From: Marine group II euryarchaeote REDSEA-S43_B8
GTDB taxonomy: Archaea > Thermoplasmatota > Poseidoniia > Poseidoniales > Thalassarchaeaceae
Reading direction: 5' to 3'
NCBI GenBank assembly: GCA_001629235.1
Contig: LUSA01000094.1
Coordinates: 1-20,137 of the forward strand
Length of the DNA stretch: 20,137 nt
Shown: piece after piece, positions 1-7,165 of the stretch
How the letters are laid out: every line of letters begins with the position of its first letter
Numbering within the stretch: position 1 is the first letter of the stretch
Notes under the pieces: generated by a model
What the model saw: only the letters and a program-made list of their open reading frames with translations
Databases searched by the model: none
What the model was told of the DNA's origin: nothing
Position numbers and translations under genes: made by a program

Positions 1-57
1 GAGAAGGACTTGGGCCTGATATGGCCGTTAATTTTCCCTGGTGAGGAAATCTCTTAG

Positions 58-981
58 CTAGACGAAATCGATTGACTCCGTCGCGAAAGTATGTAGGTTA
101 ACCACAGTGAGAATACACGGCTTTGGTTGGAATCCCAACATTCTCTGGAAATCTGTCTGATCCTGCCAAGTGGAGCTGTGCACCATGAGTGTGCCCTTGT
201 GATCCCCGACAAAATGCCCATGCACGTGCCCGGTCACGAAAATATCTGGAACTACTGGAATAACCATCCTATCCTCTGGCTCAGGAGAAAGCGGCGTCTT
301 GCCACCCCAAGAGGGAGCTAGGTGCCTCCTCTCAAGCATGGCACGCATGGCCATCTCCGGTTTGGAATAAGTGACTGACCGAAGCGTGGCTACGAAATCG
401 TCAATGCTCTTTCCGTGGTAGGAAAGTATCCTGACGCCATGGAGGCTGAAGTCGCAGGGATTACCAACAAATGTGGTATTCGAATAGTCCTGTTGAACCT
501 CCGGATCCAGGGCTGGTTGGGGCTCTGCTGGTCGGACGGCGTCATGATTTCCGGGTAGCATCACTACATCGACCCAATCGGGTATATCTTCTAGCATCCT
601 TGCCAGCTCCCCGTATTGATTGAATAAGTCGGTGATGGCTAGATGCCTCTCCTGGCCGGGATAAATTCCTACCCCATCTACTCCATCACCTGTGAGAACG
701 AAGTATTTGACGGTCTTAGCCAGAGGGTCGTTCTTGAACCATTGAACCATCTTCTCCCACTGAGGTGCGAGGAAAGTCTTGCTTCCCAGGTGTACGTCGG
801 ACAGGAATGCTGCGGAAACGGCCGACTCCTCCCCTGCTTGGGATTTGGAATGCTGTCCTAAGGGAGGTTTGTGTATGTTCTGAACCCACAATATGGGTTC
901 TCTCTCGCCGGAAGAGAAATTGCCACTAACTCCGACTATCTCGTCATCCATCAGTCCGTCTAGAGATGGATGCAAGCTCAT
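58..981 (-). pseudogene. DNA polymerase D small subunit (DP1), C-terminal part with phosphoesterase domain
   Basis: This frame encodes the calcineurin-like phosphodiesterase domain of DP1, the small subunit of the euryarchaeal replicative DNA polymerase D. In its 307 residues the metal-binding motifs appear in family order: DVH at 62-64, GDGVD at 98-102, GNHD at 144-147, YHG at 188-190 and GHVHGH at 251-256. All look intact, so 3'-5' exonuclease activity is plausible. The matching N-terminal part, with the end of the OB-fold, lies immediately upstream in another frame and overlaps this one at 944-981. The apparent ATG at 981 is therefore probably not a natural start. The two parts together would form a DP1 of about 520 residues, a normal size. 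The partner large subunit DP2 is not in the window. I infer a frameshift or small deletion in one gene, not two genes. Identity is very secure; intactness is not. Confidence 0.9.
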
Positions 982-1627
982 CCTCCAAAACGAAGCTCAT
1001 CCAACCATTCTTAGTCCACCTTACATCACTTGATAGACCGATGATTGTGAATTCTGATTCCTTATTTGTTAGCCTCCGGCGATTCCTCCATGCTTCAGAG
1101 TTGCTGATTGGCCTTCTTGGGAGAACTCCGTGAGAAATCATCATGCTTCTAATCTGCGCAAGTCTACTCTTGAAGCAGGATTGCATATCTGAAATTCTCC
1201 CCTCAGTAGAAGATTGCCCGGTTATATCGAAATGAATCTCGATCTCCGAGTCGACTTCTCTTGCTTCCAGTGGGAAGTCGGAGCTGTTGAATCCTGAAGA
1301 CGATCTGGGCCTGGGGATTGTTTTGTCTGAGGTGGGAAGAATGGGGGCTAGGACCCTCCCATGAGGGGCATCTTGCTCGGGCCTAGGTAAAGTCGACTGA
1401 GAGAGGGATTTTTGAGTTTCATCGGGGGACTCTGTTGGAGATGAAGAGATGGCCAGCAACTCATCTACCGTTGCTCCATTTAGTAACCTTACACCTGATG
1501 AATTAGCGGCTTCAATCAGAGGGAGGACATTCTGTAGTTTTTCCAGTTTCTCTACCGCACTAGTCTGAACGATCAACCCAGCAGAGGAAAGTTGGTTGTG
1601 CATATCTTCCCAACTCGGCGAGCGCAT
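944..1627 (-). pseudogene. DNA polymerase D small subunit (DP1), N-terminal part with OB-fold
   Basis: This is the N-terminal part of the same DP1 gene. It opens with a short helical region (MHNQLSSAGLIV) typical of DP1 N termini, followed by a long low-complexity Ser/Pro linker. It then reads into the OB-fold (EFTIIGLSSDVRWTKNGW, then LEDE), the point where family members continue with more OB strands and a DEVIGV-like segment. Here the frame leaves the family after LEDE and stops at 944, while the continuing MDDEIVGV segment is in the next frame. The open frame extends up to 1786, but that would overlap the upstream cinA-like gene by 97 bp. I therefore place the start at the ATG at 1627 (MRSPSWED), 62 bp after the cinA stop; an ATG at 1603 is also possible. 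The stretch between LEDE and MDDEIVGV is shorter than I expect, so a small deletion may accompany the frame change. Confidence 0.82.
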
Positions 1628-1689
1628 ACGATGGACGTCATATGTGAACGCCCTTGATGGTATCTGTCGATGGGATTCTTCCAGATGAA

Positions 1690-2397
1690 TTACTCGTCCC
1701 AATCGATTAGTGATGCAAGATCTATCTTCTTCAGAGATTGAGAGACGGTTTTCTTCTCGGAACCCCATGAAATCCCCCCTTCCCACTCGTCCGTACCCAG
1801 TAATGACTGACCTACTGGGCCTTCTTCCGTGTTGACTCCCGCGGGATCGCTACTTAGTGAGGTCTCCTCCTTTGATCCATCATCTAGCCTATCAATAGCC
1901 TCCAAGGCCAATCTTAGAGCGAACGAAGCGAATGAGCGCTTGTTATCGAGACGATCGTTATCTCCGAAATCCATTCTTCTGACCAAGAAGTAGTCCTCGG
2001 CAATTACTGCAACGTGAACCCTTCCGACTTCCTTATCTTCGGAAGACCCGCTAGGACCAGCGATTCCTGTCACTGCAATAGAGATGTTTGACCCAGACTT
2101 GTAACGTGCCCCACGGGCCATTTGAACTGCAACCTTGTGAGAGACTGCCCCATGACCGCCCTCATCAAAGGCGGAGCTTTCCACGCCCAGTTCCCTCATT
2201 TTTGACTCGTTGGAGTACACAATCCAACCTTGCTTGAACCAGGCACTAGCTCCGGAAATGTCGGTAAGCAGTGATGATATCATTCCACCAGTGCAAGATT
2301 CTGCGGTGGAAATTGTCCAGTCCCTCTTGATTAGACGGTGCTTCAACCTAGAAGCGAGGGCAGCAGCCTCTTCGACCACGAAATTCTGTCTCTGCAC
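1690..2397 (-). CDS. CinA C-terminal-domain protein (PncC-type nicotinamide-nucleotide amidase-like)
   Basis: Residues 10-170 form a CinA C-terminal domain, the family that includes PncC, which deamidates NMN to nicotinate mononucleotide in pyridine nucleotide recycling. Signature segments are AESCTGG at 32-38, YSNESK at 61-66, VTGIAGPSG at 109-117 and GRVHVA at 125-130. The N-terminal molybdopterin-binding-like domain of full CinA is absent, as in stand-alone PncC. After residue 170 there is a tail of about 65 residues rich in Ser, Glu and Gly that I do not recognise and that standard PncC proteins lack. The start is GTG at 2397; another GTG at 2379 would give a protein six residues shorter. 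A T/A-rich element at 2415-2424 lies at about the right distance for an archaeal promoter with a very short or absent leader. The gene precedes the DP1 gene on the same strand. Domain identity is solid; the substrate is inferred. Confidence 0.9.
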   Translation of the reverse strand: MQRQNFVVEEAAALASRLKHRLIKRDWTISTAESCTGGMISSLLTDISGASAWFKQGWIVYSNESKMRELGVESSAFDEGGHGAVSHKVAVQMARGARYKSGSNISIAVTGIAGPSGSSEDKEVGRVHVAVIAEDYFLVRRMDFGDNDRLDNKRSFASFALRLALEAIDRLDDGSKEETSLSSDPAGVNTEEGPVGQSLLGTDEWEGGISWGSEKKTVSQSLKKIDLASLIDWDE

Positions 2398-2414
2398 ACA
2401 CTATTGACCTTTTT

Positions 2415-2424
2415 CTGTAAATTT
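2415..2424 (-). promoter_or_regulatory. Possible archaeal TATA box for the cinA-like gene
   Basis: On the minus strand this reads AAATTTACAG, centred about 23 bp upstream of the GTG at 2397 and 41 bp upstream of the GTG at 2379. The spacing fits a TBP site for a leaderless or short-leader transcript. There is no recognisable Shine-Dalgarno sequence before either GTG. This is a weak match by eye and the region is locally A/T-rich. Confidence 0.3.
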
Positions 2425-2456
2425 GGAGACGAGCATGCCCCCCTATCGATGATTAT

Positions 2457-2532
2457 TGGTGGGTCCGGCAGGAATTGAACCTGCGATCTTCGCTTTGTAA
2501 GAGCGACGTCATAACCCCTAGACCACGGACCC
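2457..2532 (-). tRNA. tRNA-Val (anticodon UAC)
   Basis: On the minus strand a complete cloverleaf is visible. The acceptor stem is GGGTCCG/CGGACCC, and the D stem GTC/GAC closes a TAGGGGTTAT loop. The anticodon stem TCGCT/AGCGA has loop CTTACAA, giving anticodon TAC. The T stem GCAGG/CCTGC encloses TTCAATT. The discriminator base is A, and CCA is encoded at the 3' end (2457-2459). No intron is present in the anticodon loop. The gene sits in the gap between the divergent cinA-like and methyltransferase-like genes and is read on the minus strand. The folded pairing was checked base by base; the amino-acid assignment follows from the anticodon. Confidence 0.95.
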
Positions 2533-2600
2533 CGGGAGGTCCGAAGAGCAATGCATTCAAATCCTCTATGGTGGTTATCACTGAATGAGGAGGGTTCTGA

Positions 2601-3587
2601 ATGTCAATGTCCGAGTTGGTTGAGAGACTCGAGGCTGCAGGAATACCAATAGACGATTTGACTAAATCTGCCATGATTGATATCGATCCAGGGCATTTCA
2701 CAGATTATGATTTGGAGGGTTTCTGGCATGATAGGCCGATACCCTTCCTATTCACTGGTTTTGGGGCAACTAGAACGATCTCAGCACCCCATATGATAGC
2801 GACTCTTCTCCATCATCTTGAGATAAATAAGGGACAAGACATCATGCTAATTGGTTCTAAAGGGGGATACCTTGCTGCAATAATAGATAGGATGGTGGGG
2901 GAGGAAGGAACAGTTACCATCGTTGAGCCTCACGAAGAGGTCAGGTTACACACCGAAGATAGGCTAGCGAGTCACCTATGCTCTGGAATGATCAGGGTTC
3001 TGCGACCAAATGACGTCGGTGAAATAGAGCATCTTTCTGAAGGCTTCGAAAGGGTCCTGATTACTGGCTCAGTAAGAGAGATTCCGAATTCCATCGGAGA
3101 GTTAGTCATAGATGGTGGTTTCGTACTAGGTCCTTTTGGCGGACCCGTGCACCAGAGGCTATTGAAGAGGGAGAAGCAGGGTGGTGATTGGTTTGATACC
3201 GATCTAGGAGGGGTAGTTTTCGGACCGATGGATGTTGGAGAGTCTGAAACCAGTCCGCTTGATCCGATTTCCTTAGCCAATCACATCGAGGATGCATTTG
3301 ATCTGGTTGGCGGGATGATCGAGATTGAAGAGAGCACTTGCGCTAGAGTTAGGAATCTCATTCTGGCATTACGAGAGATGCCACCGGATGTCCCATATAT
3401 CGACGAGGAGTCTTCTGAAGAAGAGGTAATGGAACACCCAGTAGTAGACCTCCTGATGTCGGAAATTGAGTGGTTGGGACCATTGTGGCCAATATTCAGT
3501 GAGTTTCTTTCGATAGATCTTGCCAGCCCCGGTTCTCCCGAAGAGACCCCCGATTTCGCTGGCGGTCATGAGGATCTGATACCCTAA
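2601..3587 (+). CDS. Protein-L-isoaspartate O-methyltransferase-like protein with C-terminal extension
   Basis: The first ~210 residues resemble the PCMT family, SAM-dependent enzymes that methylate damaged isoaspartyl residues for repair. The PCMT hallmark TISAPHMIA is at 59-67. It is followed by a Rossmann motif I region, IMLIGSKGGY (81-90), an acidic residue after the second strand (VEP, 108-110), and a later strand pattern ending in GGFVLGPFG. Motif I differs from the usual E-x-G-x-G-x-G-Y form: the acidic residue is missing and Lys replaces a small residue, so catalysis is not assured. About 115 residues beyond the core are acidic and unrecognised. The start is the first ATG, preceded by a clear GAGGAGGG at 2587-2594, one of the few strong Shine-Dalgarno sites on the archaeal side. 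The gene ends 9 bp from the end of the convergent SerK-like gene. Confidence 0.75.
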   Translation: MSMSELVERLEAAGIPIDDLTKSAMIDIDPGHFTDYDLEGFWHDRPIPFLFTGFGATRTISAPHMIATLLHHLEINKGQDIMLIGSKGGYLAAIIDRMVGEEGTVTIVEPHEEVRLHTEDRLASHLCSGMIRVLRPNDVGEIEHLSEGFERVLITGSVREIPNSIGELVIDGGFVLGPFGGPVHQRLLKREKQGGDWFDTDLGGVVFGPMDVGESETSPLDPISLANHIEDAFDLVGGMIEIEESTCARVRNLILALREMPPDVPYIDEESSEEEVMEHPVVDLLMSEIEWLGPLWPIFSEFLSIDLASPGSPEETPDFAGGHEDLIP

Positions 3588-3596
3588 TGTGGAATT

Positions 3597-4023
3597 CTAC
3601 TCTTCTACTGCTGGTAGAAGAAGCCTATCCAGAGAAACTGAGATTGGCGGGAGGTGGTCAGATAGTCTATGTCGGCTAGTCTTTGGATGAAAGAGTTCTG
3701 CACTAAGTCCTGCTTGAACCTCCTGCTTGAACCACCTCTTCCTTAGTTACTGAATCCCTGCCACAATTTGGCCACACGTCTAACTCGATTGAGTCATCTC
3801 CCTGATAGTCGACCAAAACGCATGGAAGGCATTTCAGGCCTATTCGCAATGCCACCTGGTGACGATGGTGGCCATCTAGGATTACACCCGTATTCCTGTC
3901 TACAACTAATGGCAGGACGTAGGCCTTCCAGCGATGTGTCATTTTTTCTAATTCATCGACCTTCTTGGGTATTGTCAGTTCATGAGGGAGAAGTATTTCC
4001 ATGGGGACCAAATCGACCTGCAT
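3597..4023 (-). pseudogene. SerK/ParB-like protein, frameshifted by a 13-bp tandem duplication
   Basis: The readable first 100 residues carry the ParB/sulfiredoxin-like fold signature: LVPMEILLPHE, then VVDRNTGVILDGHHRH with the DGHHR motif, then VLVDYQGDDSIELDVW. This arrangement is like archaeal SerK, an ADP-dependent free-serine kinase built on the ParB fold. As it stands the frame stops at 3703. However, 3708-3733 holds two perfect copies of a 13-bp unit. Removing one copy lets translation continue as AGLSAELFHPKTSRH, which fits the SerK-type C terminus, through to a TAG at 3597-3599. That gives about 137 residues, ending 9 bp from the convergent neighbour. The start is the ATG at 4023, right after which the family homology begins. 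The restored protein is still shorter than SerK (about 240 residues), so serine kinase activity is only one possibility. Confidence 0.75.
3708..3733. repeat. Perfect 13-bp tandem duplication
   Basis: The unit TCCTGCTTGAACC occurs twice head to tail, at 3708-3720 and 3721-3733. Thirteen is not a multiple of three, so the second copy shifts the reading frame of the minus-strand SerK-like gene. With only one copy the conserved C-terminal segment returns to frame. Confidence 0.95.
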
Positions 4024-4044
4024 GACTTCGCCACGAGCCGTGAT

Positions 4045-4054
4045 TCAATATATC
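4045..4054 (+). promoter_or_regulatory. Possible TATA box between divergent genes
   Basis: The 62-bp gap between the SerK-like gene (minus) and the nucleotidyltransferase gene (plus) contains CAATATATCT, the most TATA-like element there. It is centred about 36 bp upstream of the TTG start at 4086. This is a visual match only. Confidence 0.35.
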
Positions 4055-4085
4055 TGCTCCTGCTGGGAGATTCGGGGTGTAGAAC

Positions 4086-5363
4086 TTGGATGTTGACCTA
4101 GGTGACCTTTGCGAGGGGGCAAGAATAGTCCTCGATAGACTCGGAGAGGAGGGGGACGTATGGATAGTTGGCGGTTGGGTCAGAGATATGATAGCTGGGA
4201 AAGATAGTGAAGACTTGGATTTGGCTACCAATTTAATCCCTTCAGAGGTTAAGAGTGCGTTTCCAAAGTCGATCATGGTGGGAGAGGAGTTTGGCACTGT
4301 CTTAGTGCGCGTGGAGGACTCAAAGGGGAGAGATTTCCAGTGCGAGGTGACCACCCTCAGGAAGGATGGAGGTTACACTGACGGGAGGAGGCCGGATAAC
4401 GTAACCTTCGGGAACGACATAGCGGAAGACCTTGCAAGGAGGGATTTCACCATCAATGCGATGGCGATTGAGCCGATGAAGGGACTATTGGGTGAAGAAT
4501 GCCCATCTGGAAAACTGATTGACCTGGATGGCAGGGGAGTAAAAGATCTTGAATCCGGGCTCCTCAGGACTGTAGGCCAAGCAGAAGAGAGAATCGGAGA
4601 AGATGGTTTGAGGATGGTAAGGGCTTTCAGGTTCTTGGACCTAGGAGAAGGAGGTCTTAGAGAGTTTGATCCGGAACTGAGTGCCGCAATATCTTCCAAT
4701 CTTCCGATGCTGAGCAAGGTATCTAAAGAAAGGATTTGGAATGAGTTTCGAAGAGTCCTTTCCTGTTCGAATTCGATGCGAATAGTCGAGTCCATGGTAG
4801 AACACGGAATATTCGAGGAGATTCTACCGGGAATCTCGATTAACACGAATTCCAATCCGTCGGACGATCATATCGTAAATCTAGCACTAATCTGCAGGGA
4901 TGAAGTGTCCGATGGGCCCGAGATGTCAGATAGAATTGCGTCTCTTTTGAGGCTGTCAAGGAAAGAGAGTTCTGAGTTGTCGAGCCTACATGAATGCAGA
5001 AAGATAGACCTGGACCCCTCGGTAGAGAGTGTGAGAAGATTCTCAGCGACCATGTCCGATACACAGAAATCTCAGATTCTTGACTACATGCGGGGATTGG
5101 GCACTGATACGGAGGATTTCGAGTCTGAATTAGAACAAAATTCCGATCTAAAGGCCGGTTCTAGTCCTCTTGTTGATGGGTCTCGAATTTCAGAGATAAC
5201 CGGACTAGAGGGCGGAAAAAGGCTCGGCAGACTAAAGGATTGGTTGCATAGAATTCAAGTTGAAAGGGATTTGTCTAGCGAAGAGGAAGTAGTCGAACTT
5301 TTGGCGGAGTTTGATTGGAGAAATTCTGACTTTGAAGAGTGGCAAGGACTTTCCTGGCCTTAG
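4086..5363 (+). CDS. Class II (bacterial-type) CCA-adding enzyme / poly(A) polymerase family nucleotidyltransferase
   Basis: This is a 425-residue protein of the bacterial/eukaryotic class II tRNA nucleotidyltransferase family, which adds or repairs the 3' CCA of tRNAs. Motif A is VGGWVRDMIAG (28-38) with the metal-binding DLD at 43-45. Motif B is RRDFTINAMA (118-127), and a flexible-loop-like IDLDGRG segment follows at about 145. The nucleotide-selecting motif is EDGLR (172-176), and SKERIWNEF comes after it. Length is normal for the family. The start is TTG at 4086: an in-frame TAG lies two codons upstream at 4080-4082, and no earlier ATG fits the frame. Archaea normally use an unrelated class I CCA enzyme, so this gene looks laterally acquired. 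It ends directly against the stop codon of the convergent GcvH-like gene. Poly(A) polymerase activity cannot be excluded from sequence. Confidence 0.9.
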   Translation: MDVDLGDLCEGARIVLDRLGEEGDVWIVGGWVRDMIAGKDSEDLDLATNLIPSEVKSAFPKSIMVGEEFGTVLVRVEDSKGRDFQCEVTTLRKDGGYTDGRRPDNVTFGNDIAEDLARRDFTINAMAIEPMKGLLGEECPSGKLIDLDGRGVKDLESGLLRTVGQAEERIGEDGLRMVRAFRFLDLGEGGLREFDPELSAAISSNLPMLSKVSKERIWNEFRRVLSCSNSMRIVESMVEHGIFEEILPGISINTNSNPSDDHIVNLALICRDEVSDGPEMSDRIASLLRLSRKESSELSSLHECRKIDLDPSVESVRRFSATMSDTQKSQILDYMRGLGTDTEDFESELEQNSDLKAGSSPLVDGSRISEITGLEGGKRLGRLKDWLHRIQVERDLSSEEEVVELLAEFDWRNSDFEEWQGLSWP

Positions 5364-5867
5364 TCAAATCTCGTTCAGGTACTCTATGTACTCTGATTCG
5401 TCAAGGTACATATCTTCGTCCCAGTCGTGAGGTCGAACTATCATGCACCATCCGTCTTGGTAAGCATCCTCGTTGACAAGATCTGGATTATCCTCAACAT
5501 CTCCGTTAAGTTCCACTATCTTGCACGGAAATGGAGCATTGATCAGGACCCTGTCCTCTATGGTCCTGATTGTGATCATCAGATCGTCTGTATCTAGCTC
5601 GTCCCCCCTGGAAATAGGTGCAGCAGGGGCGTCATCATCATTTTCCGATTCTCCTTCGTCAGTATCAACTTGGAATTCACTATCGTCCTCTGGTTTTGAG
5701 AGAACAACACGCAGAATATCCCCGTATTCGGCCCTAATGAACTCGCTAATACCCAGCTTGACCGTCATATCGTCCTCATCGTCATCGAGAACCTGGACCC
5801 ATAAATGGTCCAGAGTATATTTCCTGTCATGGGCAATGCTGAATTCGAAGTAATCGCTGCTACTCAT
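5364..5867 (-). CDS. Glycine cleavage H-protein-like protein lacking the lipoyl lysine
   Basis: The 167-residue protein has the layout of GcvH, the lipoylated carrier of the glycine cleavage system. The parts present are YTLDHLWV near the N terminus, VKLGISEFIRAEYGDI (36-51), and APFPCKIVELNGDVEDNPDLV (from 111) followed by a DGWCMIV strand. Two things differ. First, aligning on the APxxxxIVELN strand, the usual ESVKA segment reads TIEDR, so Glu104 sits where the lipoyl lysine should be. Second, a strongly acidic insert of about 30 residues (roughly 62-95, DTDEGESENDDD) interrupts the domain. A canonical carrier role is therefore unlikely; a scaffolding or regulatory role is speculation. No other glycine-cleavage genes are visible in the window. 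The gene is convergent with, and directly abuts, the nucleotidyltransferase gene. Confidence 0.78.
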   Translation of the reverse strand: MSSSDYFEFSIAHDRKYTLDHLWVQVLDDDEDDMTVKLGISEFIRAEYGDILRVVLSKPEDDSEFQVDTDEGESENDDDAPAAPISRGDELDTDDLMITIRTIEDRVLINAPFPCKIVELNGDVEDNPDLVNEDAYQDGWCMIVRPHDWDEDMYLDESEYIEYLNEI

Positions 5868-5940
5868 CTATATCGTCCGCGGGCGCGGCAGTCCCCAATT
5901 TGAACTATTCGATTGACAGAGAATTCCTCTTCTCAGAGAG

Positions 5941-5951
5941 ATTAACAATAT
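5941..5951 (+). promoter_or_regulatory. Probable TATA box for the acyl-CoA dehydrogenase gene
   Basis: ATTAACAATAT is centred about 31 bp before the ATG at 5977. With the usual archaeal spacing, transcription would begin within a few bases of the start codon, giving a leaderless or near-leaderless mRNA. This fits the absence of a Shine-Dalgarno sequence in front of the gene. Confidence 0.45.
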
Positions 5952-5976
5952 CCTCTTACTCCGAGACACTGAGAGC

Positions 5977-7152
5977 ATGGACTTCATAGAGACAGAAGAG
6001 CAAAGCATGATTCGAGAGATGGTGAGGGGGTTTGCCGAGGAAACATTGGCACCCACGTGCCTGGAACGTGACCGAGAGCAGCGAGCACCTCTGGAGGAGT
6101 GGTTGGAATTCTGCAACGCTACCGGACTCCAGGGAGTAACGATTCCAGACGAATACGGTGGAAACCAAGTGGACTCAGTATCTGAGTCAATAATCGTAGA
6201 AGAGTTGGCCAGAGTTGATCCCTCGTTCTCAGTAATGTACTGCGTCCACGTGGGACTTTGTTCGATGACGATCGCTCTGCATGGTAATGAGGAGCAGAAA
6301 AAACAGTACCTTCCAAGACTTGCAGGAAATGAGATTGGTGCTTATTCCCTTTCAGAGGCAGGTGCTGGGACGGACGCGGCGGCCCTAGGGTGTAAGGCAA
6401 AGATCAGTGAAGACGGTAGCCACTACATCCTCAACGGGGAGAAGATGTGGGTGACGAACGGTGCCAGCGCTGACATTTACGTCCTTTTCGCCAAGGACGT
6501 AGATCACCCAGAGTTTGGAGACAAGAAGCATGGTGGAACTACGGCATTCATTGTCGAGAAGACGTTCCATGGATTCACAGTAGGGAAGAAGGAGGATAAG
6601 TTGGGAATACGCTCCAGTGACACATGTTCGTTGATTCTGAAGGACTGCAGAGTGCCTATTGAGAATGTGCTAAAGGGAGTAGGGGAGGGCTTTCCCATAG
6701 CAATGAATGCATTGGATAATTCAAGAATCGGGATAGCCGCACAGGCACTCGGAATAGCTCAAGGATCATTTGAGGCTGCTCTAAATTATGCTCATGAGCG
6801 AGTCGCATTCGGGAAGCCTATAGCTCACCATCAAAGTGTAGGAAATTACCTAGCGGATATGGCAACTAGAACCGAGGCAGCCAGATTGATGGTTTACAAG
6901 GCATCCCTCTCGAAGCAGCTCCACTATGAGGAAGGTGCGCCGAGGCACACAATGGATGCCAGTATGGCAAAACTCTTCGCGGGCGACACTGCAATGTGGG
7001 TTTCGGAAAGAGCAGTGCAAGTACTGGGGGGGTATGGGTATACTACGGACTTCCCAGTTGAGAGATTCTTCAGGGATGCTAAGATTACTCAAATCTACGA
7101 GGGTACCCAAGAAGTACAGAGAATCGTGATAAATAGGTCAATTTCTCCTTAA
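5977..7152 (+). CDS. Acyl-CoA dehydrogenase
   Basis: This is a full-length (391-residue) flavin acyl-CoA dehydrogenase of the short/medium-chain type, which makes the alpha-beta double bond in acyl-CoA and passes electrons to ETF. Visible features include the YSLSEAGAGTDAAA flavin/substrate segment near 127, NGEKMWVTNG, and FGKPIAHHQSVGN. RAVQVLGGYGYT follows, and YEGTQE at the C terminus carries the expected catalytic base, Glu375. The first ATG matches the usual family start (MDF-TEEQ). The gene starts 109 bp from the divergent GcvH-like gene. A cysteine-desulfurase-like gene follows 13 bp after its stop, so the two are probably co-transcribed. Acyl-chain specificity (short, medium or branched) cannot be told from sequence alone. 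Confidence 0.95.
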   Translation: MDFIETEEQSMIREMVRGFAEETLAPTCLERDREQRAPLEEWLEFCNATGLQGVTIPDEYGGNQVDSVSESIIVEELARVDPSFSVMYCVHVGLCSMTIALHGNEEQKKQYLPRLAGNEIGAYSLSEAGAGTDAAALGCKAKISEDGSHYILNGEKMWVTNGASADIYVLFAKDVDHPEFGDKKHGGTTAFIVEKTFHGFTVGKKEDKLGIRSSDTCSLILKDCRVPIENVLKGVGEGFPIAMNALDNSRIGIAAQALGIAQGSFEAALNYAHERVAFGKPIAHHQSVGNYLADMATRTEAARLMVYKASLSKQLHYEEGAPRHTMDASMAKLFAGDTAMWVSERAVQVLGGYGYTTDFPVERFFRDAKITQIYEGTQEVQRIVINRSISP

Positions 7153-7165
7153 TGAGTCGATCAGG

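Noticed and set aside
5473..5853. Plus-strand Ser-rich 126-codon open frame
   Set aside because: It is antisense to the Asp/Glu-rich GcvH-like gene; Ser runs are what GAT/GAC/GAA codons give in reverse.
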